Assembly (NCBI RefSeq): GCF_001592205.1
Contig: NZ_BCWM01000004.1
Span: forward strand, 62,001-126,000
Direction: 5' to 3'
DNA length: 64,000 nt
From: Brevundimonas vesicularis NBRC 12165
GTDB lineage: Bacteria; Pseudomonadota; Alphaproteobacteria; Caulobacterales; Caulobacteraceae
Of the stretch, positions 1-11,189 are shown one piece after another. How positions within the stretch are numbered: the first letter of the stretch is position 1; each line of letters opens with the position of its first letter. The notes beneath the pieces are model-generated. The model was given only the letters and a program-made list of their open reading frames with translations. It was not told where the DNA came from and did not search any database. Made by a program: the position numbers and the translations under genes.

Positions 1-1213
1 CGTCGTCGGTCACATCGACGATGTCGCCGGTGTCCAGCCAGTCGTCGCCGATCGGATCCCACTGCAAGGGCTCGGCCGAGGTGACATAGCCGCTCATGAC
101 ATTGGGCCCGCGCAGCATTAGGCGACCGCCTGCTTCGATGCCCTCAACGGGCTCCAGCTTCCAGTCGATGCCGGGCAGCACCTGACCGACCGTGCCTGGC
201 GCGTTTCGGTCAGGATGGTTGACGGCGATCACGGGCGAGGCCTCGGTTGCGCCGTAGCCTTCCAGTAGTTCGACGCCGCCGAACTTGGTGTTGAACAGGG
301 TGCGGGTTTCCTCGCGCACCTTTTCGGCGCCGGCGACGACGAACTTCAGCGTCGAGAAGTCGTTCGGTTCGGCGACGCGGCCGTACTGGTTCAGGAAGGT
401 GTCGGTCGCGAACAGGATCGAGGCCTTCACCTGGGGCAGCAGGTCGGTGATCTGTTTGGCGTGCAGCGGCGACGGATACTGGAACGCCTTCAACCCTTGC
501 AGCAGCGGCAGAATGACCCCGCCGGTCAGGCCGAAACAGTGGAAGGTCGGCAGGGGATTGAACATCACCCATTCGGGCAGCAGGTCGATGTGGGCCGCCA
601 CCTGACGCGCATTGGCGACGAGGTTCTTCTGGCTCAGCACGACGCCCTTTGGCGTGCCGAAGCTGCCGGAGGTGAACAGGACGACGCCCGGCGCATCGGG
701 ATCCGTCTTCACGCGGAACCGCTTGGGCGCCGCGCCGGCGGCGAGGCCGTAGAGCTTGTCGGCCAGACCGATGGTCTTGCGCACGTCGTCCAGCCAGACG
801 ACCTCGGCCACCGTCTTCAGTTCGACGATCAGGTCGTCCAGCTTGGCCTGGTCGATGAAGCGTTTGGCGGTCAGCACCTTCTTGACGCCCGAGGCCTTGA
901 TCGCCGCTTTCAGATTGGCTTCGCCGGCGGTGAAGTTCAGCATTACCGGCACACGACCGTGGGCGTGCAGACCGAAGAAGGTGACGACGACGCCCATGGA
1001 CGACGGCAGCAGGATAGCGACCCGCTCGCCCTTGTCGGTCATATTGGCGATCTTGCGGCCCAGCACGAAGGCGGCGCGGATCAGGCCGGTGTAGGTCAGC
1101 GGATGCCGGTCCTGATCCTCCAGGATTTCCTTGTCGCCGAACCGCGACCGCGCATCGATCAGGGCGTCGATCAGGGTCGAGTCGTAAAGCGAGGGATCCA
1201 GGGCCTGGCGCAA
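1..1213 (-). CDS. Acyl-CoA / acyl-ACP synthetase (AMP-binding family), partial
   Basis: The minus strand is open without a stop from 1213 to the window edge and reads as an adenylate-forming ligase that activates fatty acids with ATP. It contains the nucleotide-binding motif LFTSGSFGTPKGVV, the FHCFGLTGG region, GYGATEASPV and the WLDTGD signature near the edge. The style is closest to the synthetase half of Aas proteins, but no acyltransferase or MFS domain precedes it. The start is probably TTG at 1213: the frame has a TAG just upstream and a TAGGAG-like site sits about 7 bases before TTG. The C-terminal lid domain is cut off by the window. Position 7 of the P-loop is Phe where Glu, Ser or Thr is usual. 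Substrate chain length is unknown. Confidence 0.85.
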   Translation of the reverse strand, partial: MRQALDPSLYDSTLIDALIDARSRFGDKEILEDQDRHPLTYTGLIRAAFVLGRKIANMTDKGERVAILLPSSMGVVVTFFGLHAHGRVPVMLNFTAGEANLKAAIKASGVKKVLTAKRFIDQAKLDDLIVELKTVAEVVWLDDVRKTIGLADKLYGLAAGAAPKRFRVKTDPDAPGVVLFTSGSFGTPKGVVLSQKNLVANARQVAAHIDLLPEWVMFNPLPTFHCFGLTGGVILPLLQGLKAFQYPSPLHAKQITDLLPQVKASILFATDTFLNQYGRVAEPNDFSTLKFVVAGAEKVREETRTLFNTKFGGVELLEGYGATEASPVIAVNHPDRNAPGTVGQVLPGIDWKLEPVEGIEAGGRLMLRGPNVMSGYVTSAEPLQWDPIGDDWLDTGDIVDVTDD

Positions 1214-1396
1214 GCGCGTCTCCTACGGAGGACGCGGGCGGCCCTCTCTGTTGTTCGGGCGACTGTCATTAATGACGCCGCGTCATCTTGAAAAGATGCG
1301 TAACGTCGCGTGAGTTCCGCTGCGCGATCACGCCTGCGGCAAGTCTGTTACCCGGTGTGCCTTGCCTAAACGCCCTCAAAGTCCGAAATACCGGCT

Positions 1397-2359
1397 ATGG
1401 TCACCCTGATCGACACCCTTCAGCGCAAGCCGTCCGAGCTGCGCCACCCTGAAAAGCAGAACCGGCCCGAGTCGGTCGTTCTGAAAAAGCCCGACTGGCT
1501 GCGGGTCAAGGCGCCGGGCTCTGGTCAATACAACGCCACCAAGGAGATCGTTCGCTCCAAGGGGCTGGTGACGGTCTGTGAAGAGGCGGCCTGCCCGAAC
1601 ATCGGCGAGTGCTGGAGCCAGAAACACGCCACCTTGATGATCATGGGCGACACCTGCACGCGGGCCTGCGCCTTCTGCAACGTAAAGACGGGCTTGCCTC
1701 AGCCGCTGGATCCGGAAGAGCCGGGCAAGGTGGGCCTGGCTGTCCAGCAGATGGGCCTGAACCACGTCGTCATCACATCGGTCGATCGCGACGACGTGGC
1801 CGACGGCGGTGCGGCCCACTTCGCCGAGGTGGTGCGCCAGATCCGCATCCAGGCGCCGGACACCACGATCGAGATACTGACCCCCGACTTCTTGCGAAAG
1901 GACGGGGCGGCCGCCGTGATGATTGACGCCAAGCCCGATGTCTTCAATCACAACCTGGAGACCGTGCCGCGCCTGTATCTGAAGATTCGCCCGGGCGCGC
2001 GCTACTTCCACAGCCTGCGCCTGTTGCAGATGGTCAAGGAGCGCGACCCGAACCAGTTCACCAAGTCCGGCATCATGGTCGGTCTGGGCGAGACCAAGGA
2101 AGAGGTCATGCAGGTGATGGACGACATGCGGTCCGCCGGCGTCGACTTCATCACCATCGGCCAGTACCTGCAGCCGACGCGCAAACATGCCGCCATTGAT
2201 CGGTTCGTGACGCCGGAAGAGTTCAAGGCCTATGAGGCGATCGCCCGGGCGAAGGGCTTCCTGATGGTGTCGTCCAGCCCGCTGACGCGTTCGTCGCACC
2301 ACGCCGGCGACGACTTCGCCCGGCTTAAGGCGGCGCGCGAGGCGCAGCTGCGCCGCTAA
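1397..2359 (+). CDS. lipA: Lipoyl synthase
   Basis: Radical SAM enzyme that inserts two sulfur atoms into protein-bound octanoyl groups to make lipoyl cofactor. At 320 residues it has the family length. Both iron-sulfur sites are visible: the auxiliary cluster cysteines C61, C66 and C72 (C-x4-C-x5-C) and the radical SAM cysteines C87, C91 and C94 (CTRACAFC). The C-terminal RSS motif, whose serine ligates the auxiliary cluster, is at about residues 298-300. It is the first gene of a tight cluster with the next three. Its product would serve the lipoyl domains of the pyruvate dehydrogenase encoded 6 kb downstream. Confidence 0.97.
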   Translation: MVTLIDTLQRKPSELRHPEKQNRPESVVLKKPDWLRVKAPGSGQYNATKEIVRSKGLVTVCEEAACPNIGECWSQKHATLMIMGDTCTRACAFCNVKTGLPQPLDPEEPGKVGLAVQQMGLNHVVITSVDRDDVADGGAAHFAEVVRQIRIQAPDTTIEILTPDFLRKDGAAAVMIDAKPDVFNHNLETVPRLYLKIRPGARYFHSLRLLQMVKERDPNQFTKSGIMVGLGETKEEVMQVMDDMRSAGVDFITIGQYLQPTRKHAAIDRFVTPEEFKAYEAIARAKGFLMVSSSPLTRSSHHAGDDFARLKAAREAQLRR

Positions 2360-2366
2360 GTCCCGC

Positions 2367-2819
2367 ATGGCCGTCCACCGCGTCACGCGCATTCTTCCCT
2401 ATGCGCCCGAACAGCTTGCCGATCTGGTCGCCGACGTGCGCGCCTATCCCGACTTCGTGCCTTGGGTCACGTCGATGCGCGTCTGGAACGCGCGCGAGGA
2501 AGGCGAGGGCGTCGGCTTGCAGGATGCGGAGGCCAGCGTCGGGTTTTCCTTTCTAAAGGAGCGTTTCTCCACCTGGGTCCGGCATGATCGCAATGCGCCC
2601 AAGGTCGAGGTCGGCTTGCTGCGCGGCCCCTTCAAGCACCTGAAGAACCGTTGGGAGTTCTTTCCCCATCCCGACGGCACGCGGCTGGAGTTCATGATCG
2701 ACTTCGCCTTCAAATCCCGGATGCTGGACATGATGCTATCGGCGAACTTCGACCGGGCGGTGGAAAAGCTGATCGGCTGTTTCGAGGCCGAGGCGAAACG
2801 GAGATACGGCGTCCGATGA
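2367..2819 (+). CDS. Coenzyme Q-binding COQ10/RatA-like START-domain protein
   Basis: A 150-residue protein of the polyketide cyclase/START family. The N-terminus RVTRILPYAPEQLADLVADVRAYPDFVPWV and the later LRGPFKHLKNRW strand are typical of bacterial COQ10/RatA homologues, which in alphaproteobacteria follow lipA. The likely role is chaperoning ubiquinone in the membrane; the ribosome-association toxin role described for E. coli RatA is an alternative name, not shown here. It starts 7 bases after lipA and its TGA overlaps the next ATG by 4 bases, so it is co-transcribed. Confidence 0.88.
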   Translation: MAVHRVTRILPYAPEQLADLVADVRAYPDFVPWVTSMRVWNAREEGEGVGLQDAEASVGFSFLKERFSTWVRHDRNAPKVEVGLLRGPFKHLKNRWEFFPHPDGTRLEFMIDFAFKSRMLDMMLSANFDRAVEKLIGCFEAEAKRRYGVR

Positions 2820-3931
2820 GTTTCGATTTCGACGCGACCGTCGTCGGCGCCGGGGCTGTGGGCCTGGCCTGCGGACGGGCGCTGTCGAAACGGGGCCTGA
2901 CGGTGCTGGTGTTGGAGAAGGAAGCCCACATCGGCCAGGGCGTCTCCTCCCGCAATTCCGAGGTCATTCACGGCGGGCTCTATTATCCGACCGGTTCACT
3001 GAAAGCCCGCTTCTGCGTCGAGGGACGCCGCGCGCTCTACGACTTCCTGGCCAGCCGCAAGATCAACCACTGGAAATGCGGCAAGCTGGTTGTGGCGACG
3101 CAAGAGGCCGAGGTCGAGCGGATCGAGGCGATCTTCGAACAGGCGACGGCGAATGGTGTCGAAGGGCTGGCGCATCTAACCGGCGCCCAGGCGCGGGCGC
3201 TGGAGCCGGAGCTGAACGCCCACGCCGCCATTCTGTCGCCCGAGAGCGGCCTGTTCGACAGCCACGGCTATATGCTCGCCCTGCAAGGCGAGATCGAGGA
3301 TTCGGGCGGGTCGGTCGTGGTCTCGGCGCCGTTCGAGGGCGCAGAGCCGCTGACGGGCGGCGGCTTCACGATCCGTGTCGGCGGGGAGGGGGGGATGCGG
3401 GTCACCAGCCGCCTTCTGGTCACCGCGCCTGGACTGTCGGCCCAGGCGGTGGCGGCGTTGATCAAAGGCTATCCGCCCGGCGACATTCCGGCCGGACATT
3501 TCGGCAAGGGCGTCTATTTCCGGCTGACGGGCAAGGCGCCGTTCGACCGCCTGATCTATCCGCCGCCCATCCCCGGCGCGCTGGGCACCCACTATCGCAA
3601 GGATCTGGGTGGTCAGGCCGTGTTCGGGCCCGACCTGGCCTATGTCGAAAACGAGGATTACTCGGTCGATCCTGCCAAGGCCGAAGAGTTCGCCACCTAC
3701 ATTCGCCGTTTCTGGCCGGGATTGCCCGATGGCGTCCTGACGCCGGACTACGCCGGCATTCGGCCCAAACTGCATGGGCCGGGCGAGCCGCAACCGGACT
3801 TCCAGCTTCATGGCCGCGAGCATCACGGCATCGATGGTCTGATGGCTCTGTTCGGCATCGAAAGCCCCGGCCTGACCAGTTCGCTAGCCATCGGTGAAGC
3901 GGTGGCTGACGCTCTGACGGAGGCCGCATGA
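2816..3931 (+). CDS. FAD-dependent oxidoreductase (DAO family, L-2-hydroxyglutarate oxidase-like)
   Basis: A 371-residue flavoprotein of the D-amino-acid oxidase fold. The N-terminal dinucleotide motif [17 protein letters not shown] is followed by VLEKE and the [15 protein letters not shown] stretch typical of LhgO-type 2-hydroxyglutarate oxidases. Near the C-terminus [10 protein letters not shown] and [17 protein letters not shown] match the same group. The start ATG at 2816 is the one inside the ATGA overlap with the preceding gene; a longer in-frame extension exists but would run far into that gene. The exact hydroxy-acid substrate cannot be read from sequence. Confidence 0.85.
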   Translation: MSFDFDATVVGAGAVGLACGRALSKRGLTVLVLEKEAHIGQGVSSRNSEVIHGGLYYPTGSLKARFCVEGRRALYDFLASRKINHWKCGKLVVATQEAEVERIEAIFEQATANGVEGLAHLTGAQARALEPELNAHAAILSPESGLFDSHGYMLALQGEIEDSGGSVVVSAPFEGAEPLTGGGFTIRVGGEGGMRVTSRLLVTAPGLSAQAVAALIKGYPPGDIPAGHFGKGVYFRLTGKAPFDRLIYPPPIPGALGTHYRKDLGGQAVFGPDLAYVENEDYSVDPAKAEEFATYIRRFWPGLPDGVLTPDYAGIRPKLHGPGEPQPDFQLHGREHHGIDGLMALFGIESPGLTSSLAIGEAVADALTEAA

Positions 3932-4479
3932 CCGAGCGCGAGAAGATGCTGGCGGGCTTGCCCTATGATCCGGGCGATCCCGATCTGCGCGACGGTCGCG
4001 CCCGCGCCGTGGCCCTGACCGTCGCCATCAACGCCGAGCCGGATCGCGACCGGCGCGGCGCCCTGGTCAACGAACTGGTCAATGCGGCCGACGGCAAGGC
4101 GATCATCATGCCGGGCTTCTTCTGCGACTACGGCGTCAACATCCATCTGGGCGCGCGGGCCTTCGCGAACGCCAACTGCGTGTTCCTGGACTGCGCCGAG
4201 ATCCGTATCGGCGACAACTTCCAGGCCGGGCCGGGCGTGCAGCTTCTGACGCCGGAACATCCGCTGGACGCGGTCGCCCGCCGCGGCGAGGAGACGGCGC
4301 GGCCGATCGCCATTGGGGACGACGTCTGGATTGGCGGCGGCGCTATCGTTTTGGCGGGCGTCACCATCGGCGATCGTTCGGTGATCGGCGCGGGATCGGT
4401 CGTGACGAAGGACGTGCCGTCCGACGTGGTGGTGGTCGGCAATCCTGCGAAGATCGTCCGGCGTCTGACGCCTGCTTAA
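3928..4479 (+). CDS. Maltose/galactoside O-acetyltransferase family (left-handed beta helix)
   Basis: A 183-residue acetyl-CoA-dependent sugar O-acetyltransferase. It begins [20 protein letters not shown], the usual Maa/NodL/LacA opening, then shows [25 protein letters not shown] and the hexapeptide repeats [20 protein letters not shown] and [13 protein letters not shown]. The catalytic His is probably in [11 protein letters not shown] overlap with the oxidoreductase makes it the last gene of the lipA cluster. The true acceptor sugar is unknown. Confidence 0.9.
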   Translation: MTEREKMLAGLPYDPGDPDLRDGRARAVALTVAINAEPDRDRRGALVNELVNAADGKAIIMPGFFCDYGVNIHLGARAFANANCVFLDCAEIRIGDNFQAGPGVQLLTPEHPLDAVARRGEETARPIAIGDDVWIGGGAIVLAGVTIGDRSVIGAGSVVTKDVPSDVVVVGNPAKIVRRLTPA

Positions 4480-4612
4480 ACGCCTTGAAATCGTCGCGCG
4501 GTTCATGCATAAGCCGCGCCTCGCGTGGCGGTCCTGAGGGCCGCCGCTATTGTTTTCGCGCTAGACGGAGCTCGGCTCTGGGCGGCGCCCGACTTAGAAG
4601 ATTGAGACGGAC

Positions 4613-4795
4613 ATGGCCGTTCCGAAGCGCAAAGTATCTCCCTCGCGTCGCAACATGCGCCGCGCCCACGACGCCCTGACCTCGAACGTCTACGTTGAGG
4701 ACAAGGACACCGGCGAGCTGAAGCGCCCGCACCACATCGACCTGAAGACCGGCACCTATCGCGGTCGTCAGGTCATCACGCCGAAGGAAGACTAG
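4613..4795 (+). CDS. rpmF: 50S ribosomal protein L32
   Basis: A 60-residue protein starting [20 protein letters not shown], the diagnostic L32 N-terminus. It is part of the large ribosomal subunit. It stands alone here rather than after a YceD (DUF177) gene, the arrangement common in many bacteria. A strong hairpin terminator follows 42 bases downstream. Confidence 0.98.
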   Translation: MAVPKRKVSPSRRNMRRAHDALTSNVYVEDKDTGELKRPHHIDLKTGTYRGRQVITPKED

Positions 4796-4836
4796 TCTTT
4801 CAGGCGATCCCGACTTCGGTCGGATGACGATTTCGA

Positions 4837-4866
4837 CGGCGCGCGGTGACCCGCGCGCCGTTTTCG
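4837..4866 (+). terminator. Intrinsic terminator after rpmF
   Basis: Perfect 10-bp GC stem, CGGCGCGCGG and its complement at 4851-4860, with TGAC loop and TTTTCG directly after. Confidence 0.88.
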
Positions 4867-4904
4867 TGCGTTCTGTGCGGTGAAGCTTCCATTGGAGACG
4901 CCGC

Positions 4905-5525
4905 ATGATGATTCGTTTCACCGCCGTCGGCGCCTGCGCGCTGCTGACCCTCGCCGCCTGTAATCGCGCAGAGGAGCGCGTCTCAGAGCCCGCCGCACCG
5001 CCGGTCGTATCCGCGAACGAGACGCCCGCAACGCCAGCCGCCGATCCGAATGCGTTGACAGCCGAAGGTCTGGGGCCGGTGCGAATCGGCATGACGCGCG
5101 CCGAACTGGTGAAGGTCTGGGGCGAGGACTCCCAACCGAACGCCGTCGGCGGCGCCGAGCCCGAAGTCTGTGACCAGTTCCATCCGGCAAACGCGCCAGC
5201 AGATGTGCAGGTGATGGTCCAGAACGGCGTGCTGACGCGAATCACCCTGGCGCGCGGTGCGACGACGAAGACCGATCGTGGATTCGGGGTGGGCGATACG
5301 GCCATGGCGATCAAGCAGGCCTATGGCGGCGCGGTCTTCGCCCAGCCGCACAAATACCAGGAGGCGCCGGCCGAGGATCTGTTCGTCTGGTCGAAGGGCG
5401 GATCGACGACCTATGTCACCGATCCGTCGGCGCGCGGCGTTCGATATGAGATCGGCAGCGACGGCAAGGTGATGATGGTCCATGCGGGCGATCCTTCGAT
5501 CCAGCTCGTCGAGGGCTGTTCCTGA
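4905..5525 (+). CDS. Hypothetical lipoprotein
   Basis: A 206-residue protein with a lipoprotein signal: MMIRFTAVGACALLTLAAC, lipobox LAAC at residues 16-19. A proline/alanine-rich linker follows, then a domain with GLGPVRIGMTRAELVKVWGE, which resembles short SmpA/OmlA-like periplasmic repeats, and two further cysteines (VCDQF, VEGCS). No family was recognised with certainty. An envelope location is supported by the signal alone. Confidence 0.8.
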   Translation: MMIRFTAVGACALLTLAACNRAEERVSEPAAPPVVSANETPATPAADPNALTAEGLGPVRIGMTRAELVKVWGEDSQPNAVGGAEPEVCDQFHPANAPADVQVMVQNGVLTRITLARGATTKTDRGFGVGDTAMAIKQAYGGAVFAQPHKYQEAPAEDLFVWSKGGSTTYVTDPSARGVRYEIGSDGKVMMVHAGDPSIQLVEGCS

Positions 5526-5572
5526 CGCCTGGCGACGATGTCGGCATTGGCGTTTGGCGGGGAGGCGGCTAA

Positions 5573-6892
<1,320 letters not shown>

Positions 6893-6900
6893 GAAACGGA

Positions 6901-6936
6901 ATTGTCGGCGGAGAATCAGCGTTTTCCGCCGACAAT
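6901..6936 (+). terminator. Hairpin after eno
   Basis: Perfect 12-bp inverted repeat ATTGTCGGCGGA with a 12-base loop, starting 8 bases after the eno stop. There is no good T-run, so it could be a Rho-independent terminator of weak type or an mRNA-stabilising hairpin. Confidence 0.55.
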
Positions 6937-7018
6937 CTTACGGTCAAGCTACATTTCGTTAGGCATTTTCGGGCACGGTTTCTGAACTGTGTTTTCGCGC
7001 TCAGAAGGAGCGTCTCAA

Positions 7019-7330
7019 GTGCCCGAACGGATGAAACCTTACCGCCTGTCCCTCGCCCTGTTGCTGCTTCTGGCCTATCTCGGGGTGCAGGCGCTGACGG
7101 GCGAGCGCGGACTGTTGAGCGGCTCGTCTCGCGACGCCCTGCTGGGGCAACGCGAGGACCAGCTGGCGCATCTGACTGAGCAGCGCCGCGACCTTGAGAC
7201 ACGGGTTCGCTATCTGCGCACCGACAGCCTGTCTCGCGACCTTCTGGAAGAGCGCGCGCGCGCCGTGCTCGGCTTCTCCGATCCGCGCGACTATGTGATC
7301 CGCGTCTCGGCGCCTGCCGCCCAAGGCTGA
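7019..7330 (+). CDS. FtsB/DivIC-like septum formation initiator
   Basis: A 103-residue single-pass membrane protein: one N-terminal transmembrane segment (LSLALLLLLAYLGVQAL) then a coiled coil (REDQLAHLTEQRRDLETRVRYL) and the ending LLEERARAVLGFSDPRDYVI, the usual FtsB/DivIC layout. It would bind FtsL and FtsQ at the division site. GTG at 7019 is chosen because AAGGAG lies 9 bases upstream; an in-frame GTG at 6989 has no such site. Its place between eno and pdhA is the common arrangement in alphaproteobacteria. Confidence 0.88.
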   Translation: MPERMKPYRLSLALLLLLAYLGVQALTGERGLLSGSSRDALLGQREDQLAHLTEQRRDLETRVRYLRTDSLSRDLLEERARAVLGFSDPRDYVIRVSAPAAQG

Positions 7331-7380
7331 GCGCCCTTCACCACTTGAACTATTGTTACAGGGCGACCCGCACCCCTTTG

Positions 7381-7421
7381 CGTTACCGGAAGGAAGGCTG
7401 CTAAAGCCCCTTTCCGTAACG
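7381..7421 (+). promoter_or_regulatory. Hairpin in the pdhA leader
   Basis: CGTTAC at 7381 pairs with GTAACG ending at 7421; inside it GGAA/TTCC and GGCT/AGCC also pair, making an extended imperfect stem about 45 bases before pdhA. It may be a regulator site or a leader structure. Nothing shows which protein, if any, binds it. Confidence 0.4.
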
Positions 7422-7464
7422 ATAAGAAGGCGTCGGTTCTCGGCGCCTAGCCGGGAGATACCGG

Positions 7465-8493
7465 ATGGCGAAAGCCCCAGCCAAATCCGCTCAGACGACC
7501 ACGCCTGACAAACTGCCCAACACGCCGACGGCGTCCAAGGAAGACCTTCTGCGCTTCTATCGCGAGATGGTTCTGATCCGCCGCTTCGAAGAGCGTGCGG
7601 GCCAGCTCTACGGCATGGGTCTGATCGGCGGCTTCTGCCACCTGTACATCGGCCAAGAGGCCGTGGCGGTCGGCGTTCAGGAGAGCGTCAAACAAGGCCA
7701 CGACAAGATCATCACCGGATACCGCGACCACGGCCACATGCTGGCCGCCGGCATGGATCCCAAGGAAGTCATGGCCGAGCTGACCGGCCGCAGCGGCGGT
7801 TCGTCCAAGGGCAAGGGGGGATCGATGCACATGTTCGACGTGCCGACCGGATTCTACGGCGGTCACGGCATCGTCGGCGCTCAGGTGGCGCTGGGCACCG
7901 GCCTGGCCTTCGCCGGCAAGTATCGCGGCGACGATTCGGTGGCCTTCGTCTATTTCGGCGACGGCGCCTCGAACCAAGGGCAGGTGTACGAAAGCTTCAA
8001 CATGGCGCAGCTGTGGAAGCTGCCGGCCATCTACATTATCGAGAATAACCAGTACGCCATGGGCACGAGCATCGAGCGCTCGTCCTCCACGACCGAACTG
8101 TATCAGCGCGGCGCCAGCTTCGGCATTCCGGGCGAGCAGGTCGACGGCATGGACGTGCTGGCCGTGCGCGACGCGACGGCGCGTGCGGTGAAGCGCGCCC
8201 GCGAGGGCGGCGGTCCCTTCATCCTGGAGGTGAAGACCTATCGCTATCGTGGTCACTCGATGTCCGACCCGGCCAAGTACCGGACCAAGGAAGAGGTCGA
8301 CGAGGTCAAGAAGACCCGCGACCCGATCGATCACCTGAAGACGCTGCTGTCGGCCGCCAATGCGACCGAGGACGAGCTCAAGGCCATCGACAACGAGATC
8401 AAGGCGATCGTCGCCGAAGCTGTTCAATTCGCCCAAGAGAGCCCGGAACCCGATCCGTCCGAGCTCTATACCGACGTCTACGTGGAGGCCTGA
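7465..8493 (+). CDS. pdhA: Pyruvate dehydrogenase E1 component, alpha subunit
   Basis: A 342-residue E1 alpha chain of the heterotetrameric, mitochondria-like complex. The thiamine diphosphate motif is GDGASNQGQVYESFN ... IIENNQYAMGTS. EERAGQLYGMGLIGGFCHLYIGQEA near the start and YRYRGHSMSDPAKYR late are E1 alpha signatures. Start ATG at 7465 has GGGAG upstream. It is followed by pdhB after 3 bases, so the two are translated together. Confidence 0.97.
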   Translation: MAKAPAKSAQTTTPDKLPNTPTASKEDLLRFYREMVLIRRFEERAGQLYGMGLIGGFCHLYIGQEAVAVGVQESVKQGHDKIITGYRDHGHMLAAGMDPKEVMAELTGRSGGSSKGKGGSMHMFDVPTGFYGGHGIVGAQVALGTGLAFAGKYRGDDSVAFVYFGDGASNQGQVYESFNMAQLWKLPAIYIIENNQYAMGTSIERSSSTTELYQRGASFGIPGEQVDGMDVLAVRDATARAVKRAREGGGPFILEVKTYRYRGHSMSDPAKYRTKEEVDEVKKTRDPIDHLKTLLSAANATEDELKAIDNEIKAIVAEAVQFAQESPEPDPSELYTDVYVEA

Positions 8494-8496
8494 TCC

Positions 8497-9876
8497 GTGA
8501 CCGACATTCTGATGCCGGCGCTGTCCCCCACGATGGAAGAGGGCACGCTGACCAAATGGCACATCAAGGCAGGCGACACCGTGTCAGCAGGCCAGGTGAT
8601 CGCCGAGATCGAAACCGACAAGGCGACGATGGAAGTCGAGGCCGTGGATGAAGGCGAAGTGCTGGAAATCCTGGTCGACGAAGGCTCTGAAAACGTGAAG
8701 GTCAACACGCCGATCGCGCGTTTGGCCGGCGAAGACGGCGCAGCGGCGCCTGCGCCCAAGGCTGATTCCGCAAAGAGCGAGGCTGAGGCACCCAAGGCTG
8801 CGGCCGAAGGTAAGACTGGCGATCCCGAAAAGGCCCCGGCCCAGACCGCGACGCCCAAGGTCGAACTGCGGGACCCGGAAATCCCGGCCGACGCCAAACT
8901 GGTCAAGACGACGGTGCGCGACGCTCTGCGTGACGCCATGGCCGAAGAGATGCGCCGCGACGATCGCGTCTTCCTGATCGGCGAGGAAGTCGCCCAGTAT
9001 CAGGGCGCCTACAAGGTCAGCCGCGACCTGCTGCAGGAGTTTGGCGACCAGCGCGTCGTCGATACCCCGATCACCGAGCACGGCTTTGCCGGCCTAGGGG
9101 TCGGCGCGGCCATGTCGGGCCTGAAGCCGATCGTCGAGTTCATGACGTTCAATTTCGCCATGCAGGCGATCGACCACATCATCAACTCGGCCGCCAAGAC
9201 GCTCTATATGTCGGGCGGTCAGATCCGCGCGCCAATCGTGTTCCGCGGCCCGAACGGCGCGGCTTCGCGCGTCGGCGCCCAGCACAGCCAGGACTACTCG
9301 GCCTGGTATGCGCAGGTGCCGGGTCTGAAAGTCATCGCGCCCTATGACGCGGCCGACGCCAAAGGCCTGCTGAAAGCCGCCATCCGTGACCCGAACCCGG
9401 TCGTCTTCCTCGAACACGAGATGATGTACGGCCTGGAGTTCGATGTGCCGGAGGTCGAGGACTATGTCCTGCCGATCGGGAAGGCCAAGGTCCGTCGCGA
9501 AGGCAAGGACGTCACCATCACCGCCCACAGCCGCATGGTCGGCTTCGCCCTGCAGGCCGCCGAGAAGTTGGCCGAAGAGGGCATCGAGGCTGAGGTGATC
9601 GACCTGCGCACTCTGCGCCCCCTGGATCACGAGACCATCGTCGAGAGCGTCAAGAAGACCAACCGCCTGGTCTCTGCCGAAGAGGGCTGGGGTCCGATGG
9701 GCGTCGGCGCCGAGGTCGTGGCCCGCGTCATTGAGCACGCCTTCGACTATCTGGACGCGCCGCCCTTGCGGGTTCACCAGGAAGACGTGCCGCTGCCCTA
9801 CGCCGCCAACCTGGAAGTGTTGTCGCTGCCGGGCGTGGACAAGATCATCGCGGCCGTGAAACAGGTGATGGCATGA
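8497..9876 (+). CDS. pdhB: Pyruvate dehydrogenase E1 component, beta subunit, with N-terminal lipoyl domain
   Basis: A 459-residue protein. Residues 1-75 are a biotinyl/lipoyl domain with lipoylation lysine K42 in [11 protein letters not shown]; a low-complexity Ala/Pro/Lys linker follows; the E1 beta core starts near residue 130 ([13 protein letters not shown]) with [26 protein letters not shown] and [14 protein letters not shown]. The GTG start follows pdhA by 3 bases. Lipoylated E1 beta is known from several alphaproteobacteria. Its lipoyl domain is nearly identical to that of the adjacent E2. Confidence 0.96.
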   Translation: MTDILMPALSPTMEEGTLTKWHIKAGDTVSAGQVIAEIETDKATMEVEAVDEGEVLEILVDEGSENVKVNTPIARLAGEDGAAAPAPKADSAKSEAEAPKAAAEGKTGDPEKAPAQTATPKVELRDPEIPADAKLVKTTVRDALRDAMAEEMRRDDRVFLIGEEVAQYQGAYKVSRDLLQEFGDQRVVDTPITEHGFAGLGVGAAMSGLKPIVEFMTFNFAMQAIDHIINSAAKTLYMSGGQIRAPIVFRGPNGAASRVGAQHSQDYSAWYAQVPGLKVIAPYDAADAKGLLKAAIRDPNPVVFLEHEMMYGLEFDVPEVEDYVLPIGKAKVRREGKDVTITAHSRMVGFALQAAEKLAEEGIEAEVIDLRTLRPLDHETIVESVKKTNRLVSAEEGWGPMGVGAEVVARVIEHAFDYLDAPPLRVHQEDVPLPYAANLEVLSLPGVDKIIAAVKQVMA

Positions 9877-11174
9877 CCGACATCCTGATGCCGGCCCTGT
9901 CTCCGACTATGGAGGAGGGCGTTCTGGCCAAGTGGCACGTCAAGGTCGGGGACGTCGTCTCCGCCGGAGACGTGATCGCTGAGATCGAAACCGACAAGGC
10001 GACGATGGAAGTCGAGGCCGTGGACGAGGGCGAAGTCACCGACATCCTGGTCGCTGAAGGCACGGAAGGCGTGAAGGTCAATACGCCGATCGCCCGCCTG
10101 AAGGACGAGGGCGGCGCGGCCGCACCCAAGCCGACTGAAAGGTCGGCTGCAAAAACGGAAGAGGCCCGCAAGGCCGAGGTCGCTCCGGCTGCGGCCGAGG
10201 CGCCCAAGGACGCCACGCCTGCCGCTCCGGCGCCTGCCGCGCCGAAGTCGGACAGCGGAGATCGCATCTTCTCGTCACCGCTCGCTCGCCGCATCGCCGC
10301 CCAGAACGGCGTCGATCTGAAGTCGATCCAGGGCACCGGTCCGCACGGTCGCATCGTCAAGCGCGACGTCGAGGACGCCGGTAAGGCGCCGGCCCAACCG
10401 GCGACCGCCTCTTCGGCGTCGCCCGCCACGACCGCAGCGGAGCCGCGCAAGGCGCAGTCGCTGGCGCAGATGGGCATTCCGGACGGCAGCTACGACCTGA
10501 TCCCGCTGGACGGCATGAAGAAGGCCGTCGCGCGCCGCATGGTCGACAGCGTCCAGAATGTGCCGCACTTCCCGCTGTTCATCGACTGCGAAATCGACCA
10601 GCTGATGGCCGTGCGCGCCAAGGTCAACAAGATGCTGGAGCCGCAGGGCATCAAGGTCTCGGTCAACGACTTCGTCATCAAGGCGGCCGCTCTTGCTTTG
10701 AAGATGGTGCCGGAGGCCAACGCCTCCTACACGCCCGAAGGCATCGCCATGCATCACAACGCCGATGTCTCCATGGCGGTGGCGATCGACGGCGGCCTGA
10801 TCACCCCGATCATCAAGAAGGCCGAAACCAAGGGTCTGGCGCAGATCGCGACAGAGTCCAAGGACCTGGCCAAGCGCGCGCGCGACCGCAAGCTGAAGCC
10901 GGAAGAGTTCCAGGGCGGCACCTTCTCGGTGTCCAACCTGGGCATGTTCGGGATCAAGCAGTTCACCTCGATCATCAATGAGCCGCAGGGCTGCATCATG
11001 AGCGTGGGCGCGGGCGAGCAACGCGCGGTCGTCAAGAACGGCCAGGTCGTGCCCGCCACGGTCATGACCGTGACCCTGACCTGCGATCACCGCGTGGTGG
11101 ACGGCGCGACCGGCGCCCGCTTCCTGCAGGCGTTCAAGCCGCTGATCGAAGATCCCGTCGCGATGCTGGCCTAA
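9873..11174 (+). CDS. pdhC: Pyruvate dehydrogenase E2, dihydrolipoyllysine acetyltransferase
   Basis: A 433-residue E2 core. Domains in order: one lipoyl domain (1-75, K42), Ala/Pro linker, peripheral subunit-binding domain ([16 protein letters not shown] ... [12 protein letters not shown], about 131-170), second linker, and catalytic acyltransferase domain ending with [14 protein letters not shown], which holds the active His and Asp. It transfers acetyl groups to CoA. ATGA overlap with pdhB. Confidence 0.97.
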   Translation: MTDILMPALSPTMEEGVLAKWHVKVGDVVSAGDVIAEIETDKATMEVEAVDEGEVTDILVAEGTEGVKVNTPIARLKDEGGAAAPKPTERSAAKTEEARKAEVAPAAAEAPKDATPAAPAPAAPKSDSGDRIFSSPLARRIAAQNGVDLKSIQGTGPHGRIVKRDVEDAGKAPAQPATASSASPATTAAEPRKAQSLAQMGIPDGSYDLIPLDGMKKAVARRMVDSVQNVPHFPLFIDCEIDQLMAVRAKVNKMLEPQGIKVSVNDFVIKAAALALKMVPEANASYTPEGIAMHHNADVSMAVAIDGGLITPIIKKAETKGLAQIATESKDLAKRARDRKLKPEEFQGGTFSVSNLGMFGIKQFTSIINEPQGCIMSVGAGEQRAVVKNGQVVPATVMTVTLTCDHRVVDGATGARFLQAFKPLIEDPVAMLA

Positions 11175-11189
11175 GGGGAGGGTGAGGTC

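Noticed and set aside
461..1291. Long plus-strand frame opposite the acyl-CoA synthetase
   Set aside because: Same codon phase as the minus-strand enzyme; Gln/Asp/Arg-rich shadow with no motif.
1376..2392. Minus-strand 338-codon frame over lipA
   Set aside because: Antisense of a fully conserved enzyme; composition typical of a GC-rich shadow.
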